This document shows positions 24,301 through 37,856 of a DNA stretch of 64,000 nt, in pieces. This DNA is from Paragonimus skrjabini miyazakii (lineage: Eukaryota > Platyhelminthes > Trematoda > Plagiorchiida > Troglotrematidae). Position 1 is the first letter of the stretch; every line of letters begins with the position of its first letter. The notes beneath the pieces are model-generated. The model saw only the letters and a program-made list of their open reading frames with translations, did no database searches and was not told the DNA's origin. Location: the NCBI GenBank assembly GCA_014338405.1, contig JTDE01000169.1:173101-237100 (forward strand), read 5' to 3'. The position numbers and the translations under genes were made by a program.

Positions 24301-27300
24301 TCCTAGCTCATCATAGGAGTTACAGGTTGAGTATTAGTATCATATATACGCAATGGTTACTCATTACTTTTTAAAACAACCCATCAAAGTGTTGAAGAAA
24401 TTCCAGCGGTTTGAGTATTAGGGCATGAAAACAGTGATGGATATTGCAAACTTCACGGATGAACATAAACATAGGTAGATGCAAACACTTCAACTCTGTT
24501 AGTAAGTACCAGATATACAACAAAGTAAAGCGATTTGGGAGGTAAGTTAGATAACTATTCGCTGCTTTAGCTTTCTTAAAAATGAACTGCTCCGTAATTT
24601 TCATTCAATTTTCTCAAATAAAGTATATGTTATTCCATTTTCTGTAGGTTGACAGATATGTAAATGATAAATGTGTCTCAGAACGTTGACTGTCAAAAGA
24701 GTTTCAAAAGTGCTCTAAACTGAAATCGTGTAAAATCCGAACGAATTAAAATATGCGGATTTGATAGCATTCCTTAAGACAGTTTGAATCAAATATCGTC
24801 GAAGGATTTGCACCCCACTTTTGCAACCTGCAAACTGATAATATCTATCACTTTACAGGAGAGTAGAGCATGAGTTGAGTGTAAAAAATTACATAAGTGG
24901 TGGTAAATTTGTTGATTGCAGCAAAATGAACCAGTTATTCATTTTAAATGTAGATAACATGTTGTACTGCATGCATTTCATTGCAAATTATTTCAATATA
25001 AGTAGTATGTTATTCCCATCTGGAAGAAACCAGCCTCAAATAAACTGGGAGCGTTTGACTTTGATTTCTTTCAGTAAAACACATTTACCTTGAAAATGTT
25101 TTTGAAAGAAATTCGTTTTTCTCAAAATTTCGTTTAATTGCACCCTGTTCATAACGTTTAGATTGAATTTTCACGTTTGTAACGACATGTGCACACCGAC
25201 TACAGTTTTTTAAAGTGATTGTCCATAATAGTATTTTTGTTTGTCGTATCCTAAGAGCTGCTGCCTCACCCTTAAGTGATCTTACAACTGCACAATCGAA
25301 AGTAAACCACTTACAAACAGCCATAGCCACCAAACTTAATTCTGATCTGTTACCAGTTATATAACATAAAGCTTTCATAAGTTCTTATAGAAAATTGTCA
25401 CATCCATATTCAAATCAAGCCCTCTGTTACTGTGTTCGTAGAACATGTCTTTAACATATGATTACTACCTTATGGCAGAAAAATTCAGGCATTCACGTCC
25501 CGCTATTATAACAACGTTCTTTGGAAGACTAACTAGAATAACAGTGTCAGTTGGGGTTTAGTTCTACCGGCAATTTGTATCATGAAGCTTTTATAGCATA
25601 ATGTACTGATAAACATCCTCCAACATTTGACTGGCAGTTCGTTTTAAATGGGGTTTTACAATTCGTACGACGAAACCAACGAGCGCATGCTTTGAATGAA
25701 TGTAGAACTATTACGTTCGCCACTTGAACTTAAAATAATTTCAATGCTTTAGTGGGTTACAGACATATTTTAGTAGGTATTTATGAGAACATCTTTGGTT
25801 CCAAATAACGAAATGAGTAATTAATCATTCTGAGAATTTGTGAAAACATGGGATTCAAATTATCTACAGAGGTTTGACCTAAAATGTTTTAAGCTATATT
25901 GCGTATTACAAAACATGACCTGAACATCAAAATTCAGCAAGATTATTTAAAAGTGATGGATTCACGATTGCATTGATTATATAGGATATGTGTGAATTTT
26001 CATGGAATCATTCTTAAAAGTACAATAGGATAAAATGGCAGACGGGAATGACAACGTGCAATGTACGATAATCATTGCCAACAAAGTTGGTCTGTCAAGT
26101 GTAAGGAATTATGCGTCGGTAATTTTTGTCTGTTTATGCTCAATTGTATTTGAACTAGTTTTTTTCTGTTATGAAGAACTCAATAAACTGTAGGCTTCAC
26201 AGACCTTTCTTTATTATCAAATAGGTTAGTATAAAATAAAAGCTGCATCGTGCAAATAACACTTACACGGGAAACTTAGGTTTCGAAATAAAAGCCCTGG
26301 CAACAATCCTTCTACAAAAACATTAGTAGAGTAATTATGAAACTGTGTGAGCCGAACAACCCCAATGCAAAAATTGATTTGGTAGTGCAGTTGTATGTCT
26401 GCTTAGTAGTGTAAATTTATACTACATATTTATTTATATCGTTTTGCTATCAACGACTGTACACTTAAATTGCTAGACATTTGTTCTTTAATTCAACAAC
26501 TATATGTTGCCAAATTAAACGTTTCTCAAGAGATATCCCACTTTGCAGACTATGAGCGAAATGTACGCTCTGAATACATCCATCCTGGGTGTTTAGCAAA
26601 AACGTACCTCTCGATTCGTTACGTGTACGACAACAGCGGACGAGTCCCCAAACACGTGCATTGATAAAATAATCAGCAATTCAAGATTCAGCGATGCTTC
26701 AGCGACACAACCGTTCAATTATCTATATATACAGCTTCTTCTGGTGCTCTTTCTGTAGATTCACCTACCCATGCAGCCCATTGTTATTCCGCGTTTTAAC
26801 GGACCATGTTGCACCTTCAAGCGTTTTATTCTGACACAGATTTGAGTCAGAGAGTGACCTACATGCCTCACACTGAGATCTCATGAAAAAACAACGGCTT
26901 TTTCAGGTCACTTGTGGCATTTACAAATAATGTCGCTTGCTAATATTCTATCAAAAAACAAAATGTTTCTTTGGTGATAAATGGGGCAGAATAAAAATAT
27001 TTTCTTCATAAACATACAATTGGCAATTACCGAGTTATTGCTTTCATTGATCTGCCGAAGAAAAAACGGTAAGACACAGGACAAAATAGTCGGTACTAGT
27101 TGCTCAAAAACACACGAAATGGTATGTTATAATACAATTGACCGTATATCTATATTATATTTTGATCGCGGTCAGTTCTGTAGTTGTTTTGGTTGTTACT
27201 TTAATCAATTTTTTCAATCAGGACTGGACGTCTTGTTTTATGGCACTGTAACAATCTGTTTGTTATAATTTTCGACATAATATAAATGGAACGTGCAACC

Positions 27301-27884
27301 ATGAACACCATATCAGGCTGATATTTTGGAACAGTATTTTAGAAAATTGCACATACAACTAGCCAATTCATTTTTGAAATAATTAACCTATCGTAAGAAT
27401 TCTAGAATCTGTAGTAAATAGACTGCAGAGTATAAATTATCTCAAGTTTATTGAGTATAATATTGTGTTTGGGAGAAGTTGTTTCACTTGTGGCCACCAA
27501 TTTACTCCATAGCGGAAATGATAAATTTTTGTAGATTGCTATCATTTTCCGTTATGCAATGAAGTATAAAAAACTTTGTTCACAGTTTTCCGAATGTCTT
27601 AGAAACGTAGTGTATATGGATATTGGAGCTTGCTTCAAAAAATCTGTAAGAAACATTTTTACTTATGACATAATGGCTCCACAACCTGTAATGTTTCGTA
27701 CGTGGTAAACGTTCTCCAAAAACTAGTTCACTTCTAATGATCTTATCAGTCTTGGGGAGAGAAAATTCTGTTGCATCCAACTGTCATTTAGCAACATTTT
27801 TCATAATGTCTAAACCTGCGGTTAGTTTCCCAGCTCTGCACAATTGCAGATGTCAACGCAACCAAATAATTACTCACTGTCTAA
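18366..27884. other. Long intergenic stretch, no supported gene
   Basis: About 9.5 kb with no frame above 97 codons and no recognised domain. The longest frames are 25085-25378 (minus, 97 codons) and 26981-27268 (plus, 95 codons); neither resembles a known family. A 17-bp imperfect hairpin lies at 21503-21540 and is listed separately. A mildly GC-richer patch at about 20570-20840 has overlapping minus-strand frames without motifs. I saw no copies of the SINE or PLE families of this window here. Confidence 0.45.
21503..21540. repeat. Short inverted repeat, 17-bp arms
   Basis: The left arm GTGGGTAGTATACTACT and the right arm AGTAGTATATCACCCAC pair over 17 positions with two mismatches and a 4-base TGTG loop. 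It lies at the end of a slightly GC-richer block (about 21340-21480). It could be a MITE end, a processed hairpin or chance. Confidence 0.8.
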
Positions 27885-29030
27885 CCATTGTGTGAGATTT
27901 ATGTTGCCATTGTTGATCAAAAGAAGCAGACAAAGTGGAAATACATCAAGATGTTTATAAACCATATAGAGTCTTCATATTTTACAAGATTTGCTCGAAT
28001 GGTGTTTAGGTTGTTACTAAAAAACTTCACTTTAAAACAACAAACGCGCAAGTTGTCCGTCAAAATGACAACAAATGACATCTTTTCTTCACGCGGAGCT
28101 TATTACGTTTCTCACAAGTGTGTCGACGATATCCTAATGTGTGCTAACATTAAGGAGATGGCAACAAGTATGCTGGACACAATGAAAGAGCTGCACTCAA
28201 AAATTGACTTTGCCATTGAGCACGATCAGGATAAAACCCTGGCCTCTTTGAATATTCTCATGAAGCGTCAGAACTGCGGCTCCTTACTAAGATCCGTCTA
28301 ACGGAAACACATTTGAATAGACAGTACCTCTAGGTTTACAGTTTCTTGTCGATTTAATATAAGCGGGTTTTAGTGGGAACTTTGTTTTGTCGTGCAAGTT
28401 GAATTTGTCAGATAGAGGCCTTTGTCAAAGGCGTGCTCTTTTGAGAATCTTGCTCAGAGAAACCATCAATCAGCATTTGTGGAGAAATTCAGCAAACGAA
28501 GACTGGTTGCCACGATGGTTTCAGCAATTTCCATACTGAATATCTACCTCAGTTTGCCTTGGTAGGTTGATGACATTACTAATAAGTAAAAAATCGGTTT
28601 CACTGTGGCTACGGAACGCACGTCCTATACAGGCCAACTGGTCACTACCGCCCGAATCTCAACACTACCTCTGGAAATATCGCCACTGCTTAACGCTAAA
28701 TCTTACATAATCTATGAATTCCTGTGTGTGTCAGAACACTTCCATAGACAGAACGGCGCGGCAGTTAAGCAATCAGGTCAATAAACGCATTTCAGTTTGT
28801 GTTCGCAAGATGACCATAGATACCACAATGTCAGTCTCACTTCAGATTACGTCAATTCACAATCACTCCACAGTTGTTAACATGCCGACTCCAAGTGAAT
28901 CTGGCGAAAGTCCTTCGGATATGTTACGCAACAAAAATCAAAGGAGTCTCCGGTTCTCGGAGACCGTAACACTCACCAAACGGAAGCCACCTCTCTGTGT
29001 GCAGTAAGACTCGTTCCTCAGTACCATGAT
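27885..29030 (+). mobile_element. Decayed Penelope-like element (copy C)
   Basis: A 137-codon frame (27888-28301) carries a PLE RT segment. The catalytic box CVDDILMCANI is at residues 78-88, with both aspartates intact (28125-28130). It is followed by EMATSMLDTMKELHSKIDFA and LASLNILMKRQ, matching the family's x-FLDxLxxR segment. After a stop-rich region, the frame at 28714-29007 opens with CVCQNTSIDRTARQLSNQVN, which fits the PLE GIY-YIG pattern CxC-x-x-SYIGRTxRQL, with Y and G lost. It ends near PPLCVQ, the family's C-terminal LCVQK motif. Shared overall order with copies A and B supports the call. Frameshifts make it a pseudogene. Confidence 0.8.
27888..28301 (+). pseudogene. PLE reverse transcriptase fragment with intact VDD box
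   Basis: The 137-codon frame begins before the RT catalytic box and runs through the region after it. VDDIL at residues 79-83 retains both metal-binding aspartates, unlike the other RT relics in this window. The N-terminal 70 residues align poorly with PLE RTs, so the frame there is probably shifted or diverged. It ends at a stop where an active element would continue as RSVYRK. Confidence 0.8.
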
Positions 29031-32000
29031 TGCCTTGTTAACTGATAAGCACTGATGTGTGTGTGAAAGAATTAGTGTGGTAGTTGATTTTGTTGCTTGG
29101 CTTGACGTTACCTATGATTACGTAATTATGGTGGACTACGGGGTTATTAAACGGTGTTAATATTAATCTTGTTTCCTTTTCGGGTGCTGAGCTTGTGTGA
29201 ATGTTCATTGCAAAGAACAGATAACCAGTGTTCCATTGATCTACACACCCGTTTCATTTACATGTGGGCCGGAATTCAAAGCTCGGTCGGGACACGTGTA
29301 TTCAGTAAAATATGTACACAGAGGGCTCAAAACGCGGGGCGATTGTCTGTCTTCTTAACAGGATGCCCGAATACCGAAACTAAAATCAGCCTTGTATGAT
29401 GATCGCGTTATTTCTGTTGTTTTCAAATTCAACAGCTCTTCAAGTTGACGTTGGTAATTTTTACAAATGTAAACTGGTTCGTTTCCACCAACATAAGTAT
29501 CAAATTCCTCAAGGCATTGAAAAACGCTGAAACAGCTGTATGTTTTGCTGTTGATATATATGTCTTTCTGGGAGAACAAGTTTGAAAATCAGAGAGGTAA
29601 TTTCAATTACTCGGGAAAAATCATTACTAGTGGTAACATACGGCGAAATTGTTCAGTGGCACACACGTTTAGTTGGGACTGATCACATCATTATGAATTG
29701 GCTGGATAAACATGAATGAAATCATTGACGGAGAAAATGAAATTGCTGGGTGTCTAATTTTCGAATTAATTGTCAAACGTCCGGTTTGTTGACGTTAACA
29801 TCACTCCAGCTTAAACCGAGTAAAATTTCGAAATTGAACGGATCCATCTAGGGTAATCTGATAGGTTACTTAGGGGAGAATAAAACAAGCCAGCTGCTAA
29901 TTGCAGCTCCGAAATTTCTACTGTTCCAACACAATTTCATAACTATACTCTGAACGATTTGTGTATGATATATTTGTCATTGGTCTTGAATGACTTGATG
30001 TTCAGGTTGCCCGTAATTTTGTTTACTGTAGCGATACGGTAAAGCTAAAAAACTGCTTTCACATCCCAAATAAAACACTGCATATAGATTTTCAAAGAGG
30101 TCATCATACTTGTACTATTTTCAAAGCACGCCTTTTGAAGTTCTTTTGACTTATATTGTATACTACAATTCATTAATGAACATCAGGGCTTTCCGCGTAG
30201 CATTCTTTAAAAAGGCAACGAGATGTAATTACAAAAACCCGAATGTGGTTAAAAAATGGGTTGGCCACACAAAATGAAACGGACGACACTGTAATTGTTA
30301 GTGAATTTTTTCCAAATGTGATAAAATGATTGGAATAAATGACTGCAACGATAAGTGGGACGTGAAATGAAATCTGCAATGGAAAACGCCAGCCACTTTC
30401 TGCAGTAATTTTGAAGTTCACTCTTTGTTTACTGTGTAGATAATATTTACAGAATAAAAGGTTCTGCAGTAATTGTTGCCACCAACTGCTAACGTTCTGT
30501 TCAAAACCATGAACTGACGGCCCTGGAGAAAATTGATTTCGCAAATTCACCTTAACAAAATAGATTTTACTGCCGACATATTTTTGATTTTGCTTCACGT
30601 TACCATAGGTTACTGTATAGGTGCATTTCACAAAAGAAAGTGAAAGGGTGAAGTAATATGCGAAGCTGCGTCGGGCACTCCTGCTATCAAATTTGCCTAC
30701 AAAATCTGCAAGGGAAACGTCAATTAAGAAATTAGTTTAGTAAAACACCAGAGGTAGTTACGGAACATTTACAACAGTGCACGACTTTTCCTATTCTAAT
30801 CAAATGGCAAAACCTCAATTACGCCCAAGGTTACGCAGTTCATAATTAATTGAATTTCTAAAGTTATTCCAGCAATTCAGATTTTAAATTAAAGAATCCA
30901 TACCAAGGTTGAATAGTAACATTTGTTGATCACAATGGGGTTCCGGATATGACATTTAATGCCAGAAATATTTTTATTAGACATTTGGGTGAAGATGACC
31001 AATTCAGAGATAATGTATAATGTGACATTTCATTTTTCCTCAAAGTTGTTTAAATAAATAGAAGTGGGGGGAAAATTAGAGTTTATAACCAACCAGTAGG
31101 AAATTCACACCTGGTTAACATAAATCACATCCTTCTCGGAACCCGATTGCATCTGTCGATTTATCAAACCGAGGGCAGTCAGAAGTTGGCTGTGAAGTAT
31201 TTAATTTTGGATGCAGTTGATGTGTTTGTGGTTCGATTGCAAAGCTAACTGTTTAATCCTCAAACATCCTCCGGCTACCAAATGATGCGAGAGATTTCAT
31301 GTTACTTAAACTTAGCCGTTTGGTTTTGCAGAATATTTACAAAATATTTTTATCAGGACATAATGTTCGTTTCCTGAAGGTAGGCTGGCGCATTCAGATA
31401 ATGAAGGTTATTAGAAAGATGCTATATATCTATTCTATTTACAAATGCTTTAAAACAAGCTGGTTCGCTTCATCCAGTTTTCGTTGTAAATCAACATTTT
31501 GGTGAGTTTGATGGACTTTAAGCAATACTTCTTTTCATAGTTGTTAGCATGTTTACCTTTTTTGTCACTGTAGCATCTGTTGCTATTTCGAATCCAGTCG
31601 AAGTCTAATCATCTTACAATAGATTGTTTATGAAATAACTAACTTCGTAAAAACACGAATTTGTAACAAAACTCAGACCTGGCTCCGATAACAAACTTGG
31701 AAAAAAGTGCATAAAAAATATTCCCGGGCATTCACTTCGCAGAAACGATTATTGGTTTCCATATACTAGAGTTAGGCGAGTTAATAATAGAATCAGAAAG
31801 GGACATCTGTAGACCTCATGTGCGGTTTGATAACCATTACAGTGTAGACAGTATTTCAGCACGTTGGTGTTGATTCTGTTTCGAAGTCAATTGTAAACTA
31901 TTTGGTGTAAGCTAAATATTACTGATTCAAAATTACATTTCATGAATCAACTAGCCATGTAAGCTAGCGTCTTTTGATAATCCTCATTTATTCCCGTGAA

Positions 32001-33766
32001 CTAGTTCACCCTTGGAACAGTTTCAAATATCTGAAGAAGTTTAGCTGTATTGTCTAAAAATTCTCAGCCTATAAAATTTAACTCTGGGCTTATTCGTAAT
32101 AGCTTGATTTTGGGAAACACGTTTGTCTGTGACAGATTTTAAGAGTACATTTGGTTCAGCTGTGTCTCAATGTAAACATAAGCACATATTGAAATTTTGT
32201 TTAACAACACTGTTACTGGATTATGACCTATTCAAATTAAAGCGATATTTTGGTAGTTTACGTGAGCAAACCTGGCTATGCGTTCCAGGATATAGACGAA
32301 GTGTGGATGAAAATAACACGCTTATTGAGCGTGTTGTACCTATACACCAAAACCAAAATGTGTCAAAAACTAAAGCTCGTTGTCCGTAAACTTTGACTAA
32401 TGCAAATTTAGCTTGTCCTATCTCGCCGTTAAATTGTCACATGGTTACTTTGTTTTATAAAATACTCGATCCTTCTTGTGACAAGTTGGTAGTTACATTG
32501 CGATTTGCAACTCAGGATGTTGTAAATTTATAATTGGGCTACCACTTATTATAGCGACTTCTCCTGCTGCAGCATGTAGAGTAAATCAGATCACTATTCT
32601 CCCCATTCAAGAAACAATGAACTTCCCGTTAAGTAAATGGTATCTAATTTCATCAGTGTAATGTGTGTGTATAGAGTTCAAACTACCATCAACTCACAGT
32701 GTCATGGATTAGAATATACGTTTAAGTATGAGCTCAGTCCAGCAACGAGAAATCACGTAGGCTGGAAAAAAGTTCACAAAATAGAAACCTCTGCATACAG
32801 AATTTGTATGAATACAGCTGCTGTAAACTAGCTGATGTACCTTAATACACGGTTATGGGGAACTCCTATAACTTCCCTGTCTACAAAACATTACGAGCAA
32901 AATTGTATCAGACATGTACTTCTACGCGGAGTGACCAATATTTATTAAACTTGCGAAATGGGGACAGTTGACAATGACTTCTTATGCAGAATGGCATAAC
33001 TGACGAAATCTATCAAGGACAGAGCAGAAGAACTTATTTTCGTTTCCAATAGGACTGATCAACATGAATATGTGAATTCCGAACCGGCAGTCAGTTTTGA
33101 CAGACAACCAGTCTACATTTCATGAATCAGTGAAAAACAAAAATGTATTTTGCTTTTGGTGATTTATTGAAGATTTCTACAAAATCCTCCTGATGTGAGA
33201 TGAAAATTTTACAACCCGATGAGGTGATTTTATTCTTTCAGTGATCTCTTTTCTACACAAAATCACTATATTTCATGCTGATTTCTGTTATATTTTCAGG
33301 TTTTTTCGAAACGTCTACCTACTTCCATCATTCACTACGTGCAAAAGTGATTACTCTCGGGTTGGAAAGTTCTTGAGACAATTTAAAAATTACATCAAAA
33401 CTAGATATCTCACAAGAAACTGAAAGTAATGCTAGTCTCCTCGCTAATACGAGCTGATGTCAACCATTATACAAGCTAGCAGCCTTCAAGTATTTAATAA
33501 TATACATATCGTGGAATTGTTCACTAAAGTATTCAACAAAACATACCGAAATCAGTATTATTACAGACATTCCGGCACAAGGAGAAAAAGCCTGTGGCTA
33601 TCATGACAATTCCAAAAAAAGTATTTCACAGCCAAATTAGGTTTTGAGTAATTTTGACTTAACAAACGAAACTTAACGATTCAGCTCATTTCACAAGTGA
33701 AAGTGTATTTGAAAGCTGTATTAAGAATCTGAAATTATTCAACAAAACCAAGTATGTAGACCTATT
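29031..33766. other. Intergenic DNA, one unverified ORF
   Basis: AT-rich DNA with scattered short frames. The longest is a minus-strand frame at 30173-30631, listed separately. Frames at 29154-29399, 31299-31505, 32123-32389 and 32637-32831 show no recognised motif. No repeat family of this window was seen here. Confidence 0.4.
30173..30631 (-). CDS. Unverified open reading frame, 152 codons
   Basis: I do not recognise this frame. It starts with ATG and has a hydrophobic middle (around residues 82-110) and a cysteine-containing C-terminus, but no signal peptide, domain or repeat I can name. In AT-rich DNA of this length, one frame of about 150 codons in six frames is close to what chance gives, and I saw no polyadenylation or splice context that decides the matter. 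Treat it as noise unless a homologue or transcript is found. Confidence 0.1.
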   Translation of the reverse strand: MKCTYTVTYGNVKQNQKYVGSKIYFVKVNLRNQFSPGPSVHGFEQNVSSWWQQLLQNLLFCKYYLHSKQRVNFKITAESGWRFPLQISFHVPLIVAVIYSNHFITFGKNSLTITVSSVSFCVANPFFNHIRVFVITSRCLFKECYAESPDVH

Positions 33767-33927
33767 GGTGTAGATCAAAAATGTTGTTTTCACAATCAAA
33801 ATTACTTGATCACCCTAATGATTGTGTGAGCTCCGCTTTTGTCTGATAAATAGAAGTGATTCAAAATCGCTCCTAAACTTTGTGTTCTTCAATATACACG
33901 AACACATTAGGCGTGTATTTCGCTGTA
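33767..33927 (+). repeat. Unknown 161-bp dispersed repeat, copy 1
   Basis: This segment aligns from end to end with 36283-36444 in the same orientation at roughly 75% identity by eye. Shared blocks include AAAAATGTTGTTT, CACAATCAAAATTA and TGATAAATAGAA, then TTCTTC followed by GTGTGTA-like sequence. Both copies contain CACAATCA and its reverse complement TGATTGTG about 20 bases apart, so a short hairpin is conserved. No coding potential is apparent. The identity of the element is unknown. Confidence 0.75.
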
Positions 33928-36282
33928 AAATTAGTAACACTTTGAAAACAACGTTTTCATCCGATCTTAACACTTGGCAACTTCTCAAGAAACATTGATC
34001 ATTTTAATCAAGGCTTATGAGCTACAAACTTCATATGGTTCACCTGATGATAAACGGCTCAGACATCTGTGGCGTTTTAAAACCTTCATTAAATGAACTC
34101 AAACATAGAAATTGAGTATTGTTTGTTGCTTGCCATACATGAATGATGTAATTAAGTAAATTACATTGTTTACTACCGTTGAATTTGTTCACCGCATAGC
34201 AACTTTTATTTAATGTTCCACAATTAGTTGAGTATGGCTTCATTTACTAATGCAAACATGATTCAGATCCACCGACACAACACAAGTATAATAATTCGGC
34301 ACAAGTTTGATGCATGCAGGTTTTCCGTAATCTGTCAGCAATAGTCAATACCATTTTTGCAAGAGTTGTTGATTTCTTTTAAAACACATTGTTGTCCGAT
34401 TTGAATTGGCTTATTCCTGTTTATGATACAAAGAGTTCAGGTGTGACTGAACTCTCAAATATCATAGTATTTAAACATTTGTCCATCGCGTCTCTACTAA
34501 CTATACGTCTCGTAGTTCTTCTAATCATATCAGATGCGAACACCCGAAATAGTTAATTTATAAAAACCAGCAACGGATTTTATGGCTTTTGTGACCCCAA
34601 TAACATATGATAGATATGGGATGATCGATCTTCACAAAATCCACAGTTTTCAAATACAAATCCAAGAGTACATTCACTTCTCTCAATTTGACCAGAAAAC
34701 CTATCTAATTTTACGCCTTGCTAACTGCATAATGAAATCTCGATTGCAATATGTCGTGCAAAATGATTTACTCTGCAACTTAGTTCACACCAATCTGTTC
34801 ATAACGGAAAGTCTAGCAAAACTGACTCAAATGAATACTAGCTGAATTTGCTCAGTGTGCTGCAGACTATACATTAAAACTCGTTTCGAAAACACTACAG
34901 TTGCCAAAAATGTAATTTTCATTTCAAGCTTGTTTGACTTTTATTCCTGGAGAAATATCATGCACATTTTGTTTTCTTATACAAATACCCAGTCACATTT
35001 TCACAATATAACAAGATATGCGAACGCTTTTCATATATAATGAACAAAGCATATAAAGATAAACAGCCTAAATCAGCGATAGCTTCTTTAAATCGATTTG
35101 CTTCTTTACTAATTTCCACCAAATATCTTTATTCACATTAGACGTGTTTTAGGTGATCCTTTAATCAATAACCTACGATTTCATTTTGGTTTATCTACTA
35201 TCCATCCTAGTTCAAAACTTTCCATCCCTAATGGATGTTTGCTTTGAAGTAAATTTATTTTGTAAGTCCTAGACGTTACTATCATGATATTCTCTTCAGC
35301 AAATTCTGACCACCTTTGATCAGAATCGTAGAAGCTAGGCATCTTTCATTTGAGAATATATTTCTTCGTTCTATTCGTTTTCATATTATCTGGGTATATT
35401 GCGAGAGTTGTCGGGATAGTAGAGGTCGCATCATGGCCGCATCAATTTCTGAGCAATAACGTTGACGGATTCCAACGGCAGATGTTTGAGAATTTCTGCC
35501 TGTACAGTCACTCCTATTGGATCACTTGATGAACTACGCGTGGCAAATTCGTGTATGATTAACTGAGTTTAACTCTGATGTGGCTCCCCAGATTGGACAG
35601 TGCACATCTCTCTGCAGTCGAAGACGTCACATCCCTTGACGGTGTCAGTTCAGAAGAGTCTTAAGGGCATTGCAGTCTGATTTATACGGAAACAATAAAT
35701 CTGCAGAACAAATTGCCAGAACATTTTACTATATCAACAGTAAATTCCGAAGCTTTGCGTAAAGTAAATCCACATACATAGCACGTTCACGTAGATTTAC
35801 TCTGAATGACATACAACCTTGCATACCGTAATGGAATTGGACTGCAGCTGTTTCTTCATTAGACAGGGTTCAGCCGATCAATGATGGCACAGGTAATTAT
35901 GTTCAAACTACCGCCAAACAAACGTAGAAAGCGATCAGTTGCTGCTGAACGTGTATCTGTTTAAACAATCGAGTTGCTGGATGCAAAGTCGTGGAACAAC
36001 ACAACAACAAGTCGGCTTATCAAGACTCGAAAACGTCTGTCGCTTAATAGCAATCGTAAATACTGTTGTTGTTGCTCAGGCTATTGTTCTGATTTTCCGT
36101 CGACTGGGTATCTCGGTAGACGATATTTACTACGTTAACTACTGTGACAATAACGAGTAAGCGTTTGTTTTATACATTTTATAAGGAATATGAAAATAAA
36201 CAGATGGACAAATACAGCAATTCAACAAATTTAACTGCGGGAATTCAGTTCGCTGTGTTTGCCAGTGGTAAGCGGATAGCTC
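33928..36282. other. Intergenic DNA, no supported gene
   Basis: No recognised domain in frames up to 88 codons. A perfect 9-bp hairpin (AGAGTTCAG, loop GTGTGA, CTGAACTCT) lies at 34432-34455. A GC-richer block at about 35400-35680 could be part of an unrecognised repeat, but I found no partner for it in the window. Confidence 0.4.
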
Positions 36283-36444
36283 GGTGTAAACGAAAAATGT
36301 TGTTTCCACAATCAAAATTAAATGATTCCCTCACTGATTGTGTTACTTTCACTTTTGTTTGATAAATAGAAATGATTGAAAATCGATACTAAATTTTGGG
36401 TTCTTCGAAATGTACGAAACACAGTAGGTGTGTAGTTTGCTGGA
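36283..36444 (+). repeat. Unknown 161-bp dispersed repeat, copy 2
   Basis: Direct partner of 33767-33927. It retains the internal inverted pair CACAATCA and TGATTGTG. Similarity fades abruptly on both sides at comparable positions, so the unit length of about 161 bp is likely real in at least these two copies. Confidence 0.75.
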
Positions 36445-37548
36445 ATGCGAATCGATTTGTGTGCATTTTTGGAACATCCATTTTTCCAAACATATCTGTA
36501 CGTACTAATTTGAACGCGGCTTGCCTGAGAATATTCACGCGTGAAAGTTTCAGCATAATTTTGCGTAAACGAAGGGATATTAGTTTAAAGCACAAGGTGG
36601 TTTTATCACTCTTCTGAACGTTATTTCCCGCCGGCAATTACCAAATACGTTTTGAACTGTTTATCCCTGAAACTTTGCATTGTTGCATATACAGAAATCA
36701 ACAAGTTTTCATGGCGGACACTAATATTTACTCTAAAATCATCGTGCCTCTTTGTTCAGTCAGGCAATTTGATGGCCAGTCAACTCAATTGACCCACATT
36801 TATTTCCACACATTAAAGTTGTCAAGAATTGTGCAGACTATTTTCAGCAGTACCATGTTCGTATGGAGTTGCTACAAAATCTTGGTTTTTCGAGAAAGCC
36901 TTCGTTTATATGCCAGTTACCTGCCGCGGTTTGTTAAGTTGACAACAACGGTTACCCTCATTGTCACGCTAACTTTGAATTGTTGGAATATACAATGCAT
37001 TCAGTTCGCGTAGTTTCTTAAATTGGACGTTCAATCATCAATTCAAGCAAACGAAAACATTGTCAGATTTGATCCATGTTAGTTTCAGGCTCTTGACGTT
37101 CGAATGAACTAAAAGAAAAACGTAACAACAAAACGCTTCAATTCATAATGTATAATATTCGCAGCTTGGGCTCTATTTGTTCTTATACGTTATTCCAGTG
37201 TACATGTTGTCTATTGGACGGTAATATTCATAATAAAGCTTTTGTCGAATTTTCATGTTAGATCCTAAGCTAGACTCGTCTGTGTTCGTGTAACTGAGCT
37301 AAAGTGACTGTCATATTGAAAATCACAGTTAAAATTTAATGAGTTAATTCGTAAGTTCAAAATATTATCTCTGTATATTTACAAATTACGGATGAGTTAA
37401 TGAACAAACAAATGCAACGTGTATCACAGCGCACTTGCACTGGCATATTTAAAATGAAACCAAAACATCCAGAAGGAGGAAGTGAATGTACACATTTGAG
37501 AAGTGCAAAATATTCGGAAATCAGATAATTATTCTCAACTGTAAGAAA
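36445..37548. other. Intergenic DNA, no supported gene
   Basis: Frames of 73 and 82 codons overlap on opposite strands at 36389-36637, and a 112-codon plus frame lies at 36675-37013. None has a recognised motif. The 112-codon frame has hydrophobic segments and cysteines but no domain I can name. Confidence 0.35.
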
Positions 37549-37856
37549 GGCTGGTAGTTTTGTTTATGTTATAACGTGCGGTCGAAACCAGCAAGCGTAA
37601 ACAGGCTGAATTTGAATTGTGTATTGGGGCGTGCTGCTGTGTTGTCGACGCCGTTTTTGTTTTCGTTTGTGTAAGTCGTGTTCATTGTTTACTGGGCCTT
37701 TGGCTCATGCTTGTTATTGTTGTTTCCTTTCACAGGATTGGTGCTGGAACCCCCTAATTCGGAAGAATGCTGTCCCCTGGTGTCTCCACATTGCCCCAAA
37801 GTTGGTCTGTATGTGTAGCGGACAACACGAGTAAAAGCAGTCGGCTTACATGTTAC
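37549..37856 (-). repeat. Zinc-knuckle ORF end, retroelement-like repeat, copy 1
   Basis: The reverse complement aligns with 48295-48601 along its full length of about 308 bases, with few length differences. Both copies translate to a C-terminal segment with (R/Q)TNFGA(M/T)WR then GTAFFRIRGF, followed by a basic, asparagine-rich tail. They end at the same TAA, and an ATG follows that stop by a few bases. Here the zinc-knuckle region is damaged (an in-frame stop after CNM). The pattern of ORF1 stop closely followed by an ATG suits a bicistronic non-LTR retrotransposon, but the second frame is too short to prove it. Confidence 0.65.
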
